Shown piece after piece: positions 42,321 to 50,632 of a stretch of 64,000 bases of DNA. The notes under the pieces were generated by a model, which saw only the letters and a program-made list of their open reading frames with translations, was not told the origin of the DNA and made no database searches. The first letter of the stretch is position 1; every line of letters starts with the position of its first letter. A program made the position numbers and the translations under genes. The stretch is from NCBI GenBank assembly GCA_902773835.1, contig CACYFZ010000005.1, forward strand, positions 1 through 64,000. The letters are read 5' to 3'. The DNA comes from an uncultured Eubacteriales bacterium. GTDB taxonomy: Bacteria; Bacillota; Clostridia; Peptostreptococcales; Anaerovoracaceae.

Positions 42321-43907
42321 TTATAAATTCTTTTTCAAAGTCAGTATATTACTACCGTCCTTATACTCATAAGTCACGTCGTCCATCACCTGTTTGGTCA
42401 TGAATATTCCGAGTCCTCCTATCTCGCGTTCTTCTGCGGACAGTGTTACATCCGGATCTTCCTTGGCCAGAGGATCGTAAGGCTTTCCGTGGTCGATGAA
42501 TGTAATTGTTACGGTAACAGGGTCTTCAGTTACGTCAACTCTCACCTTAGCATTTCCCTTGTCAGGTGCATAAGCATAATTGGCAATATTGGTGAAGATC
42601 TCTTCTACCGCTATATCTATCTGCATGCATGCCTTAGGCGGGCAGTTAACTGCTTGCAGGTTCCTGCTTACGAAGTTCATTACCTCGGGTAAGTTCTCTC
42701 TTGACGCCTCTATTTCAAGTTCTCCGGATGAATCACCCGTGCTGTCGTCTCCGACTGCTTCGAATTCCAAAGTATCGATTTCTCCCAGCAATTTTATAAG
42801 CTGCTCGGTCCAATAATCAATCTCGGCTTTTCTTTCAGGTATATTCAGACCATCTCTTCTGATGGAGCGTCTGATCAAGCGAGTGTATCCTACGATTCTG
42901 GATTTATCTTCCACATCCTTTAGGACGGCCTCATCCTCAGTTCCGAAGTACTCTACCAATACCTTATGCCAGAATAGCAATGCCATGTCGAAATCGAAGC
43001 CCTGGAACTCTTTTACATTTTCATGATTTAGCTCTGAGAATCCGATAAACGCATTGTAAATCGATGCAAATTCGAAGACCGGGTCTCCTACGGCGAGAGT
43101 ATCCATATCTATGAGAAGGACTTCGTCTCCCTGAAGTTCCAAATTCTTAGTATGGTAGTCTCCGTGAATCATATGGTCGTTATGAGGAACCGCTTCCACC
43201 AAAGAGACGAGTTTATCGCCTGCTTCTTTCGGCAGATAGTCCTGAACGAACTTGGCCCAGTCGACAGCCACCTCTTTCATATCCGGAAGTTTTCCCTCCG
43301 GCACCTCAGTGGAGTGGATGAGCTTCAGCATATCCACATACTCTTTTACGCACCAGTCGAGTTTATCCGGCTCCGTAGTAAGAATCTTAGAAAACGATCT
43401 GGCATTCAGAAGTTCAAAAACGGATCCGTAGCTGTCTCCGACTCTGACAACATCATAGGATATGGCCGTCGGAACGCCCAGAATGAGAGCCAGTCTGGCA
43501 ACTTCCCTCTCATGCTGTATTTCTTCCAGCGCATCAGCGTTATTATACACTTTTACGACATTGTCCTTGTCGATGCGATATATGGTCCCGTTGGCTCCGC
43601 GTCCTATCTCTTCGCAACCTTCAACGGAAACAACCCTGTATGCCTTTTCTATCGGCATCATCTGAGTGAATCCGGTCATGTCAAATATTTCATAAACATC
43701 GGAACGCACATTAACAACCTTCAAATCAGGGTTGTCCTTTCTGAGATGAAGTATGGTACGAAGTCCTGCACTGGAAATATATTCCAGATCCGAAGCGTCC
43801 AATATAAGTGCTTCTTCAGCTGGCTTGCCCTCTATTTCTTTTAAAATGCGACCTTCAACTTCTGCGGCATTTCCGGAATCAATTCTACCTGATAAATTGA
43901 TAATCAT
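42321..43907 (-). CDS. Three-domain STAS - APH-like kinase - RsbW-like protein
   Basis: About 528 residues from ATG 43907, chosen for its GGGGAG site. Residues 1-90 are a STAS (anti-anti-sigma) domain with the usual phosphorylatable Ser in YISSAGLRT. Residues about 95-345 resemble aminoglycoside/choline kinases: GRGANGTIYRI, MIHGDYHTKNLEL (catalytic Asp) and LLIDMDTLAVGDP (metal Asp). Residues about 400-528 are an RsbW/SpoIIAB-type ATPase: EEIFTNIANYAYA and GGLGIFMTKQVMDDVTYE. One chain thus has a switch substrate, a small-molecule-kinase-like module and a serine-kinase-type domain. A separate STAS gene lies 50 bases upstream. No sigma factor or PP2C phosphatase gene is seen nearby. Confidence 0.88.
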   Translation of the reverse strand: MIINLSGRIDSGNAAEVEGRILKEIEGKPAEEALILDASDLEYISSAGLRTILHLRKDNPDLKVVNVRSDVYEIFDMTGFTQMMPIEKAYRVVSVEGCEEIGRGANGTIYRIDKDNVVKVYNNADALEEIQHEREVARLALILGVPTAISYDVVRVGDSYGSVFELLNARSFSKILTTEPDKLDWCVKEYVDMLKLIHSTEVPEGKLPDMKEVAVDWAKFVQDYLPKEAGDKLVSLVEAVPHNDHMIHGDYHTKNLELQGDEVLLIDMDTLAVGDPVFEFASIYNAFIGFSELNHENVKEFQGFDFDMALLFWHKVLVEYFGTEDEAVLKDVEDKSRIVGYTRLIRRSIRRDGLNIPERKAEIDYWTEQLIKLLGEIDTLEFEAVGDDSTGDSSGELEIEASRENLPEVMNFVSRNLQAVNCPPKACMQIDIAVEEIFTNIANYAYAPDKGNAKVRVDVTEDPVTVTITFIDHGKPYDPLAKEDPDVTLSAEEREIGGLGIFMTKQVMDDVTYEYKDGSNILTLKKNL

Positions 43908-43957
43908 AATCCTGCTCCCCGTTTTAACCTCACATCGCAAGCGATGCAAAGTGCTTA

Positions 43958-44257
43958 TTACTCAATGGTAAGGATGTCTGTGAATCCGGTAACGTCGAAG
44001 ATTTCCATGATGATATCGTTGACATTGATAAGCTTCATGCTTCCTTCCTGTCCGATCATCTTCTGAGCAGCTAACAGCACTCTGAGGCCTGCGGAAGAAA
44101 TGTATTCAAGCTTAGCAAAATCAAGAACCAAATCTTTTACATCGCCGATTGTTCCTTTAAGTTCTGTTTCAAACTCAGGAGCCGTTACGGTATCGAGTCT
44201 GCCTTCGAGTTCGAATGTAGCAATTCCGTCTTCAATTTTTTTGTTAATATTCAGCAT
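43958..44257 (-). CDS. STAS-domain anti-anti-sigma factor
   Basis: The ATG at 44257 has a GGGAGGA site; about 99 residues result. The fold pattern is that of SpoIIAA/RsbV: IATFELEGRLDTVTAPEFE, LVLDFAKLEYISSAGLRVLLAAQK and EIFDVTGFTDILTIE. The Ser in YISSAGLR is the expected phosphorylation site. It is very similar to the STAS domain of the fusion encoded next, which is the likely kinase for it. Its target anti-sigma factor may be that same protein. Confidence 0.92.
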   Translation of the reverse strand: MLNINKKIEDGIATFELEGRLDTVTAPEFETELKGTIGDVKDLVLDFAKLEYISSAGLRVLLAAQKMIGQEGSMKLINVNDIIMEIFDVTGFTDILTIE

Positions 44258-44323
44258 TTTTCTTATTCCTCCCAAGCCATATTATACAATAATGTCTTAG
44301 CATTCGCCATTTCCGACTTCATT

Positions 44324-44433
44324 ATTCTCCGCTACCGGAAATCATCTTCTTGCTGATGGTGACAATCAGCATGTTATTTTCTGAAGCCGCCGCTTTCTAC
44401 ATTAAACACTGTTACAACAACATTAGTTTTCAT
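44324..44433 (-). pseudogene. Tiny gene remnant split between two frames
   Basis: An ATG at 44433 with an AAGGAGA site opens a 19-codon frame (MKTNVVVTVFNVESGGFRK, stop at 44376-44374). A second frame overlapping it reads ASENNMLIVTISKKMISGSGE and stops near 44324. Joined by a one-base shift at the GGCGGC these give a single peptide of about 35 residues. It looks like a decayed or much shortened small gene. A real peptide of 19 residues is possible but weaker. No family is recognised with confidence. Confidence 0.35.
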
Positions 44434-44510
44434 AAGTATCTCCTTTCAAGCAGTCTCTGAAACTGTCTTTTACAGGTTTATGATACTCAGATTCGGTCAC
44501 ATGAGAGTTA

Positions 44511-44765
44511 TTATTCGTAATTATCTCTGCCTTCTTCTGCCGCAGTGATTCGTTTTACTTCTTCTTTGTCAGCTTCTCTTTGCATCTCCAAGCGCTCGAA
44601 TCTGTTCTCATCAATTTCCAACAGCTTTTCTCCGAGCAGCTTAGCTCCGGCCACCAAAAAAGCTCCGCCTGTAATACCTGCGGCAATCAAACCGAATAAT
44701 ACGCCACCCAGACCGCTACCGGATTGTTCTCTGGGCTCGCTCATTCCTGTTTTATTACTTGCCAT
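44511..44765 (-). CDS. Small single-span membrane protein, unknown
   Basis: I do not recognise this 84-residue protein. A polar N-terminus with Ser/Gly is followed by one membrane segment (about residues 19-43, GGVLFGLIAAGITGGAFLVAG) and a strongly charged helical tail rich in Glu/Arg/Lys. The tail pattern suggests a coiled coil at the inner membrane face. It lies 33 bases after the gene at 44799, which also encodes a one-span protein, so the two may form one unit. Confidence 0.7.
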   Translation of the reverse strand: MASNKTGMSEPREQSGSGLGGVLFGLIAAGITGGAFLVAGAKLLGEKLLEIDENRFERLEMQREADKEEVKRITAAEEGRDNYE

Positions 44766-44798
44766 TTCACGCCCCCTTTTCTCAGTTTTCCGATATGA

Positions 44799-45323
44799 CT
44801 AAAAAATCGGAAGCAAACCTTTGGTATAAAGGTATCCCGCAGCGGCTCCGAGAGCAATCAGCAGAAGAAGTGGTATCAGCCAAACAGCTTTACTCTTCTT
44901 CTTTTTCTTTTTCCCTGCCTCTTTATCAGCGCCTACTTTTACATCAAAATTCGTATCGGCTTTTACATCAGCATTCGTTTCGACTTTAGCCTTTTCAGCT
45001 TCAGGAGCAGTTTCCTTTTCGGCAGATTGTGCTGCAGCTTTTTCCGTTTCAGGAGCAACTTCCTTTACTGCATCCTCCCCGTAATCGGCGGAGAGCATCA
45101 TCTCCTCCCCCTTGATTCTCTTATTCTCTTTATCTATCAGCTCCTGAAAAGCCGCCTGCTTCTGATACAAGGTATAGAACTTGTCTATTCTCTTTGTCTC
45201 TCCGTACTCTCCTGCGTCCGTGTCTTCTCCGAAAATCTCGCTTTCCAGTTCTTCCAATGACATAGCGTCAGTCGGTTTCTTGTTTTCTACGTTTTCATTT
45301 CCCTTATCTGTATTCTTTACCAT
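44799..45323 (-). CDS. Tail-anchored membrane protein with low-complexity Glu/Ala/Lys region
   Basis: This 174-residue protein is unknown to me. Residues 1-75 are acidic and contain a helical segment (RIDKFYTLYQKQAAFQELID). Residues 80-140 are a low-complexity stretch rich in Ala, Glu and Lys with repeated APE and DVK units. A KKKKKKSK cluster then precedes a single C-terminal membrane span (AVWLIPLLLLIALGAAAGYLY), so the bulk of the protein should stay in the cytosol. It is followed by another small membrane protein gene. Confidence 0.65.
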   Translation of the reverse strand: MVKNTDKGNENVENKKPTDAMSLEELESEIFGEDTDAGEYGETKRIDKFYTLYQKQAAFQELIDKENKRIKGEEMMLSADYGEDAVKEVAPETEKAAAQSAEKETAPEAEKAKVETNADVKADTNFDVKVGADKEAGKKKKKKSKAVWLIPLLLLIALGAAAGYLYTKGLLPIF

Positions 45324-45420
45324 GCTTACTATTTTCTCCTACTAAAAAACTGTACCTTTACCTCACTGATTATATACTATTTTATCAGTTCTTCGCACGA
45401 GACACGCAAATATAAGCAAT

Positions 45421-45454
45421 AAAAAACTCGAACCTTTGTATTTCTACAGGGGTT
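45421..45454 (-). terminator. Terminator after the radical SAM gene
   Basis: On the minus strand AACCCCTGTA and TACAAAGGTT pair (with G-U pairs) around GAAA, followed by CGAG and six T. It closely resembles the hairpin after ssrA at 46596-46618 in position and sequence, as discussed in the findings. Confidence 0.7.
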
Positions 45455-45465
45455 CAAGTGTGGTA

Positions 45466-45475
45466 CTTTTGGTGG
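45466..45475. repeat. Possible attachment-site copy matching the ssrA 3' end
   Basis: CTTTTGGTGG is repeated at 46631-46640, where it covers the encoded CCA end of tmRNA. The copies flank the radical SAM gene and sit at the same distance from similar hairpins. Ten bases alone could arise by chance. Confidence 0.35.
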
Positions 45476-45519
45476 GACTGTTGGGTCATTACTCGAACAA
45501 TATTACCATCTTTACTGCA

Positions 45520-46584
45520 TCAGATGCCAGGATGAATAGTTTTCCCATATTTATGTCTACTCTTCCAAATGCTACAGTTTCTACAGGGAATACCTTCCAT
45601 TTGATTTTGTGAAGGATTCTTGGCTTTGAGGATAGCCCTCATTCTCTGAAAATCCTCATCTTGGAGACATTTCTCAAGTCCATCGACGAAAAGATTGGAT
45701 TTAAAAAAAGCCCATTCATTGCGGCAGCACCCCAAAAGCATCCCGTCCCAATTAAATTGCGGATCACAGAAAACCTGCAAGCAATCATCATTTAAATATG
45801 GGATCTTATACTTCTCAAGATACTCTTGTCTTGTTACTTCTGTAAGTCCGGTTTCAGTCTTCAAACGTTCCGGATCCTTTGGTACATAGCTAGTCATAAA
45901 GTTCAGTTTGAAAACAATAGGAATCCCTAATTTAGCCGCTATGGCTTTGGCCTGCAAAACATCATCCTCATTGTGTTCATTAGGAACAAATTGCCATTGA
46001 AGTTTCGGATATATAACTCCGCGTTCTTTTTTTAGATCTTGGAGTCTTTTCACATTTGCTATTACACGGTCAAAATCCCCACCAATACGATATTTTGAAT
46101 AACTTTCCTGAGATGCCCCATCAATAGAAAGGGATAGAAAACGAAACTCATATTTAACCAAAGCCTGCATTTGATCCTCAGAAACAGTGTTAAAATTAAC
46201 TCCCATAGCTGCTTCTAATGCAACACCTTTTTTATGTGCATAAGCCATGATTTCAATTAGATCGGGGTTTAAAAATATTTCTCCATAATTTGACAATTCG
46301 ACTCGCGTTATTTGTGGGTTTTTATCAATAAAATCTACAAAATGCTCCAAGGTCAGGTAACCATATCCCAATTCCCTCCCGTTACTCTTTTGGAATCCAC
46401 AACCAGTGCAACGGAGTTGACATATACTTGAAGCATCTATACGAATAGTATTTATTTGCATTTTAGAAGTCTCAAATTGCCTTTTTCTAGTAAACGCACC
46501 TCTAAAAACATTCAGTATTCTAGAACGAATCATATACGCACCTATTTCCCTCTTATAGTAATACGTGGTCATTGTTGTATCCAT
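45520..46584 (-). CDS. Radical SAM/SPASM protein of unknown function
   Basis: This 354-residue protein has the radical SAM cluster motif CQLRCTGC (CxxxCxxC) at about residues 55-62, a glycine-rich ELSNYGEIF segment, and a C-terminal SPASM-like region with CDPQFNWDGMLLGCCRNEW and CRNC for an extra Fe-S cluster. Such enzymes modify peptides or small molecules by radical chemistry. No precursor peptide gene is evident beside it. The start may be an internal Met (MIRSRIL or MQINTIR). The base composition is more AT-rich than neighbours, and the gene lies against the 3' end of ssrA, both signs of horizontal arrival. Confidence 0.85.
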   Translation of the reverse strand: MDTTMTTYYYKREIGAYMIRSRILNVFRGAFTRKRQFETSKMQINTIRIDASSICQLRCTGCGFQKSNGRELGYGYLTLEHFVDFIDKNPQITRVELSNYGEIFLNPDLIEIMAYAHKKGVALEAAMGVNFNTVSEDQMQALVKYEFRFLSLSIDGASQESYSKYRIGGDFDRVIANVKRLQDLKKERGVIYPKLQWQFVPNEHNEDDVLQAKAIAAKLGIPIVFKLNFMTSYVPKDPERLKTETGLTEVTRQEYLEKYKIPYLNDDCLQVFCDPQFNWDGMLLGCCRNEWAFFKSNLFVDGLEKCLQDEDFQRMRAILKAKNPSQNQMEGIPCRNCSIWKSRHKYGKTIHPGI

Positions 46585-46595
46585 ATAGAAATCAA

Positions 46596-46618
46596 ACTTC
46601 TGTATTCTTTACAGAAGT
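46596..46618 (-). terminator. Terminator of ssrA
   Basis: On the minus strand ACTTCTGTA pairs with TACAGAAGT around a 5-base loop, 17 bases after the CCA end of tmRNA, followed by TTTGATTTC. This fits a moderate intrinsic terminator. Confidence 0.6.
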
Positions 46619-46634
46619 CCGAGCAAATATCTTT

Positions 46635-46989
46635 TGGTGGAAGCGGTGGGAGTCGAACCCACGTCCAAGAATGTTTCCGGAAGACTTTCTCCGAGCGGAG
46701 CCGCTTGTTTTTTATTCACGCGCCTATCGCCAATACGGCAAACTCAAGACGTCGCTATCTCGTGGATACTCACACGCTACCGAGAAATCACGCATGAGGT
46801 CCCTGCATAATCGACGCCGGATTCTCAGGCTGCAGGTGACCTGAGGCCGACGCGCGGGGCTGAACTATGCAGCCAGTGCGAAATTGTTGTTTGTTTTAGC
46901 GTTTCTTTTTAACGAGTACTTTTTGCGTGGATCACCACCACGGCTCGCTTATCTTCGTTCCACATACCTGTCGAAACCTTTACGCCCCC
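46635..46989 (-). ncRNA. ssrA: Transfer-messenger RNA
   Basis: The 355-base gene starts GGGGGCGTAAAGGTTTCGAC and ends GGGTTCGACTCCCACCGC plus TTCCACCA, forming the tRNA-like domain with a G-U-rich acceptor stem (GGGGGCG/CGCTTCC). The tag frame lies at 46900-46865 and reads AKTNNNFALAA then TAG. tmRNA rescues stalled ribosomes with SmpB, which is encoded at 55172-55648. A promoter lies 28 bases upstream and a terminator follows. Confidence 0.97.
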
Positions 46990-47016
46990 AAGTACGTGCC
47001 GTTTGTGCGGTACTAC

Positions 47017-47044
47017 ATATTACCACAATAAACCTTGATTTCAA
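47017..47044 (-). promoter_or_regulatory. Promoter of ssrA
   Basis: On the minus strand TTGAAA (47044-47039), a 16-base spacer and TAATAT (47022-47017) precede the mature 5' end by 28 bases, leaving a short leader to be removed by RNase P. Confidence 0.6.
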
Positions 47045-47068
47045 ATACTTTTGCACTAAACTTGCCGT

Positions 47069-47788
47069 TTAATCACATGCACTTTCAAAGACCGATTTCA
47101 GATCTCCCCGGATTATCAGGCTTGCCCTTTTATCTACCGAAGTTTCTTCATTATTTATTACAATGAGATTGCGTCCGTTGAAATTCTCCAGAAGAGATGC
47201 AGCAGGTTCTACGGCAAGTGATGTTCCGGCAACTATCAATGTGTCGGCGTTAGACAGCTCTCTGCAAGCTCCTATCATAGTATACTTGTCCGGTGCCTCT
47301 CCGTAGAGGACAACCCATGGTTTTATGATTCCTCCGCATTTATCGCAGCGTGGCACACCCTCGCTCTTCATTATCTTCTCCAGCGGGTATGAAGCCTCGC
47401 AATCCACGCAGTAATTCTCATGGATATTGCCGTGGAGTTCATATACTCTTTTGTTTCCTGCCGCCTTATGAAGTCCGTCAATATTCTGAGTAACTATCCC
47501 TCGAAGTCTGTCCTCCTTTTCCAATTCATACAGATATCTGTGAACGACATTCGGCTTCGCATCGGGATGTATCATATGCTTTTTATAGTAGTCATAGAAT
47601 TCTTCGGTATGGAGCATGAAAAACATAGCGCTCAGTATCTCCTCGGGAGATCTTCCTCCGTATTCTTCGCTGTAGAGTCCGGACGCAGAACGAAAGTCCG
47701 GAATGCCACTGGCCGTAGACACACCGGCTCCTCCGAAAAAGACTATTCTCCGGGATCTTTTAATTATCTCTGTCAGTTTTTCATTCAT
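47069..47788 (-). CDS. cobB: NAD-dependent deacylase of the Sir2 family
   Basis: About 239 residues from ATG 47788 (an upstream in-frame start overlapping the previous gene is less likely). Sirtuin motifs are complete: GGAGVSTASGIPDFRS, TQNIDGLH, the catalytic His in YELHGNIHENYC, zinc Cys pairs CVDC and CDKC, and VVLYGEAPD. It removes acyl groups from lysines using NAD and releases nicotinamide. It is the last gene of a coupled operon with the YkgJ-like, surface protein, barstar and barnase genes. pncB, which rebuilds NAD precursors, lies upstream. Confidence 0.94.
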   Translation of the reverse strand: MNEKLTEIIKRSRRIVFFGGAGVSTASGIPDFRSASGLYSEEYGGRSPEEILSAMFFMLHTEEFYDYYKKHMIHPDAKPNVVHRYLYELEKEDRLRGIVTQNIDGLHKAAGNKRVYELHGNIHENYCVDCEASYPLEKIMKSEGVPRCDKCGGIIKPWVVLYGEAPDKYTMIGACRELSNADTLIVAGTSLAVEPAASLLENFNGRNLIVINNEETSVDKRASLIIRGDLKSVFESACD

Positions 47789-48317
47789 AATTATCTCTGT
47801 CCCGGGACTCTTTCCACACCAAGTCATAAATCAGAGGATCGCAGATGAGATGCTTCCATACGGTAAAAGTCGCCTTGATGAACCTCTCATCCAGTTCTGT
47901 TTCTTCTTCTATCATCGGGCAGACATACGGGAGGTCGAAATCGTTATAGACCAACGAGAGCTCTCCATCTTCGCTGATATGCGGCAACAACGGAAAGCTT
48001 CTGCACTGAATAGGTCTCTTTTCTCTCGGGCATTTCGGTGGGGTCTGGCATCTTACGAACCAAACCTTTCCGTCCCATGATTCAGGAAATTCATACTCGT
48101 TGGTAATGAGAGGCTCCCAAGTAAGCCAAGCATCGTTTCTGTCATGTACTTTATCCTCTCCGGGAAGCAGCATTATGCCCAGGCTATCGTCATACTTGGC
48201 CGCCGTGCAGCATGCCGCTCCGCAAATAGTCCCGCAATCAAACCGGACAGGGGAAACCCTGTCCAGTAATCTGTAAATAGCTCTGTATGTACGTTTTCGT
48301 ATCGTGCTCTTTATCAT
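47781..48317 (-). CDS. YkgJ-type cysteine-cluster protein
   Basis: This 178-residue protein has the Cys pattern of the zinc/iron-chelating YkgJ group: FDCGTICGAACCTAAKYDD near the N-terminus, CQTPPKCPREKRPIQCRSFP in the middle, and a later VCPM and HLICDP. The CxxxxRPxxCRxFP signature is typical. Function is unknown; binding of a metal or Fe-S cluster is likely. Its start overlaps the surface-protein stop by 4 bases and its stop overlaps the sirtuin start. Confidence 0.8.
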   Translation of the reverse strand: MIKSTIRKRTYRAIYRLLDRVSPVRFDCGTICGAACCTAAKYDDSLGIMLLPGEDKVHDRNDAWLTWEPLITNEYEFPESWDGKVWFVRCQTPPKCPREKRPIQCRSFPLLPHISEDGELSLVYNDFDLPYVCPMIEEETELDERFIKATFTVWKHLICDPLIYDLVWKESRDRDNYE

Positions 48318-50632
48318 CTGAATCCGTGCCTACGCAGTTTCACTATCAAAGCAACTGACACAAATGATGTAATAAGCAGCAGCGTCCATAATATATGGCG
48401 TGATGAATCGCCTGTCTTTACGCTCTTATTCTTCGTCCACTTCGCAGTGAATGTATGGTCTCCTTTTACTGCATACTTATCTCCGGGCTGATATTCGGAT
48501 CCTTCCCAGTACTCGAATGTATATCCTTTTCTCTTCGGAGCATCGATAACGATGAACTCCGATCCTTTTTCAGCTTCAATGGTTCTAACCTCTTTTCCGC
48601 CTTCTTTCCATACTCCGCCGTTCGGATCAAAAGTCAAGACAGCAGTGTCAGGTGCTACAACCTCTATAGTAACTACTGCTGATAAAGGCTCATCGTAGTT
48701 CGGATCCGAGGTCTTCAGCTTAGCGATGACTGAGATTTGGGTAACCCCGGGTGAAACAGCTGTTACAACTCCGTTTTTATCCACCGTTGCCACGTTCGTA
48801 TTAGAACTCTCATAGCTGTATATAACATCTAAATCTACATCAAGTGTCGGATTAAGCTGATATGTATCACCCACCTTCAGCGTTGCTCCGTCAACAGTTA
48901 TAATCGGGGTTAACCCTGTGATTACCGCAGGCTGCAATAAACGATGCAGCTTCGAGTCGAAGTGATTCTCATCGCCTACAGCCTTATACCAAATAAAGTA
49001 AACTCCTACATCTGTTCTCTTAGGAAACGCAGTGCTGAACTCCTCCGTCGGTCCTTCTCTGTCTCCTAAAGCATAGACCATAGTGCCGTATGATGCTTTC
49101 CCGGGCTCGACGAGTAATTCCTGTGCACTTCCGTCGTATGTAATATGCGTTTTACGAATCGGATCTTCTGTTACCGTAGCGGTATTCACTGTAACAGTGT
49201 ACTCGCTTTTTCCCTTGTAATTTCCTTTTCCGGTAATTGTTACAGTCGCCTCATGAGTTTCATTGTTATATTCTACTGACAGCTCATAATCCGTGCCGTT
49301 TTCAAGTTCTGCTGCCTTTGCAACAATCTTGTCGTTTTCGAGGGTCGGGAAGTATTTGACAGATGTGATGTCGCTGCTTATTTGAGCTTTAAGTGCCTCA
49401 GCAATTTCCTCAGCGCTTTTCCCTTCTGTGTCACAATCGTAGTTCTCCTCTAGAGCGTCTACAGCCAGCAGCTGCTCGTCGATTTCCTTATCCCTGACTT
49501 TTCTTTCTATAATCGTCGGCTCCTTATAGAAATCATTCAAGAACCAATAGTCTGTAACACCATTTTTGCGCGACGCATACGGCTGAGGCGAATACTTTGT
49601 AAAATTCGCATATTCGGCATGATATGTGCCGGTTCCGCTGCCCTTTTCTACATACTTGTCATAAAAAACCTTCTTCGTATTCTTATGCAGGGCAAATTCG
49701 TTGTACCAAGTTGCATATTCTTTCGGCTTAAATTTTTCTCCTTTTCCTATCTTCCCGTCATAGAAGTCTTTAATATTGGCCGGGATTCTTGATCTGTCAT
49801 TTTTGTCCTCCTTGAACTCAAAGGAACCGTCGGAAGGTCTCTTGTTTTCAGGTATTTCGCCGAAAGTTAAATCGATAGGTTCAAACGACCAGTCATTCTT
49901 CCCTGACATAAAGAAACTGTTTTCAGTTACATCAATATAATATGATTTGCCGTTGATATCGGGAATCCAATTGAGGGTATGATCCAGATACTTGTCGCAT
50001 CTGACGAATTTACAAGGAAGCCCTGCAGCATGACAGATAACCGCATAAGTAACCGCGATGCCTGCGCATACGGACAAATGGCCTTCACCAAGGAACACAC
50101 CATATGAATCCCACTGGTTTTTGTAATAGTCAAAGTCATAACCGCCCGACCAGTATGTATCGTCGTAAATGGCATTTGAGTTCTCCCACAGCGCCAGCAT
50201 GTAGTATTTTTCGAGGTCGCTCATATCGGATGTTAAGTTTTTCGTCACCCAATCATCAATATGTGTGATTGTCTCTTCTTTCTGCGCCGGCGTCAGGACG
50301 AAGTTCTGCTCAAAGACCTTAGGATCTTTATGTACGCCTGAACCGGAATCGTATGCCTCATTGTATTCGGGCGACGATGATTTATCAGGCCATCTTCCTA
50401 CAGTTCCTCCGTTTGTGTTCTTCGATCCGTCTGCTGCATCCATCGCATCTTGCGTTGAATCTTTTTTATTAAACGCTTCAGCTTGCTTTTTCTTCGTGTT
50501 CGGGTCCGCCTTTCCCGGGCCTTTACCATCTACAGCAAATACCGGCGCGGTAAATGTTGCCGAGAAAAGAATCACCGCAAGCAGCAGCGTCAGGAAAAAA
50601 GTTGTCTTTTCGAATCTTTTACTCTTCTTCAT
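48314..50632 (-). CDS. Surface-exposed transglutaminase-like protein with Ig-like and repeat domains
   Basis: About 772 residues from ATG 50632. A signal peptide ends near PVFA-VDG. A transglutaminase-like domain (about 120-280) keeps the triad: Cys in LSVCAGIAVTYA, His in YLDHTLNW and Asp in YYIDVTEN. MBG/Ig-like regions follow, then a Big_2 domain (STNTNVATVDKNGVVTAVSPG-type; here SSNTNVATVDKNGVVTAVSPG in part) and an InlB/Flg_new-type repeat (LTFDPNGGVW...FTAKWTKN). The end is VKTGD, a membrane span and RRHGFR, resembling a cell-wall sorting signal. It should work outside the cell as a cross-linking enzyme or protease. It overlaps the barstar gene by 14 bases. Confidence 0.88.
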   Translation of the reverse strand: MKKSKRFEKTTFFLTLLLAVILFSATFTAPVFAVDGKGPGKADPNTKKKQAEAFNKKDSTQDAMDAADGSKNTNGGTVGRWPDKSSSPEYNEAYDSGSGVHKDPKVFEQNFVLTPAQKEETITHIDDWVTKNLTSDMSDLEKYYMLALWENSNAIYDDTYWSGGYDFDYYKNQWDSYGVFLGEGHLSVCAGIAVTYAVICHAAGLPCKFVRCDKYLDHTLNWIPDINGKSYYIDVTENSFFMSGKNDWSFEPIDLTFGEIPENKRPSDGSFEFKEDKNDRSRIPANIKDFYDGKIGKGEKFKPKEYATWYNEFALHKNTKKVFYDKYVEKGSGTGTYHAEYANFTKYSPQPYASRKNGVTDYWFLNDFYKEPTIIERKVRDKEIDEQLLAVDALEENYDCDTEGKSAEEIAEALKAQISSDITSVKYFPTLENDKIVAKAAELENGTDYELSVEYNNETHEATVTITGKGNYKGKSEYTVTVNTATVTEDPIRKTHITYDGSAQELLVEPGKASYGTMVYALGDREGPTEEFSTAFPKRTDVGVYFIWYKAVGDENHFDSKLHRLLQPAVITGLTPIITVDGATLKVGDTYQLNPTLDVDLDVIYSYESSNTNVATVDKNGVVTAVSPGVTQISVIAKLKTSDPNYDEPLSAVVTIEVVAPDTAVLTFDPNGGVWKEGGKEVRTIEAEKGSEFIVIDAPKRKGYTFEYWEGSEYQPGDKYAVKGDHTFTAKWTKNKSVKTGDSSRHILWTLLLITSFVSVALIVKLRRHGFR

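Noticed and set aside
45431-45460. tRNA-like sequence (GGTTCAAG near a hairpin)
   Set aside because: No acceptor, D or anticodon stems can be drawn; the structure is better explained as a terminator.
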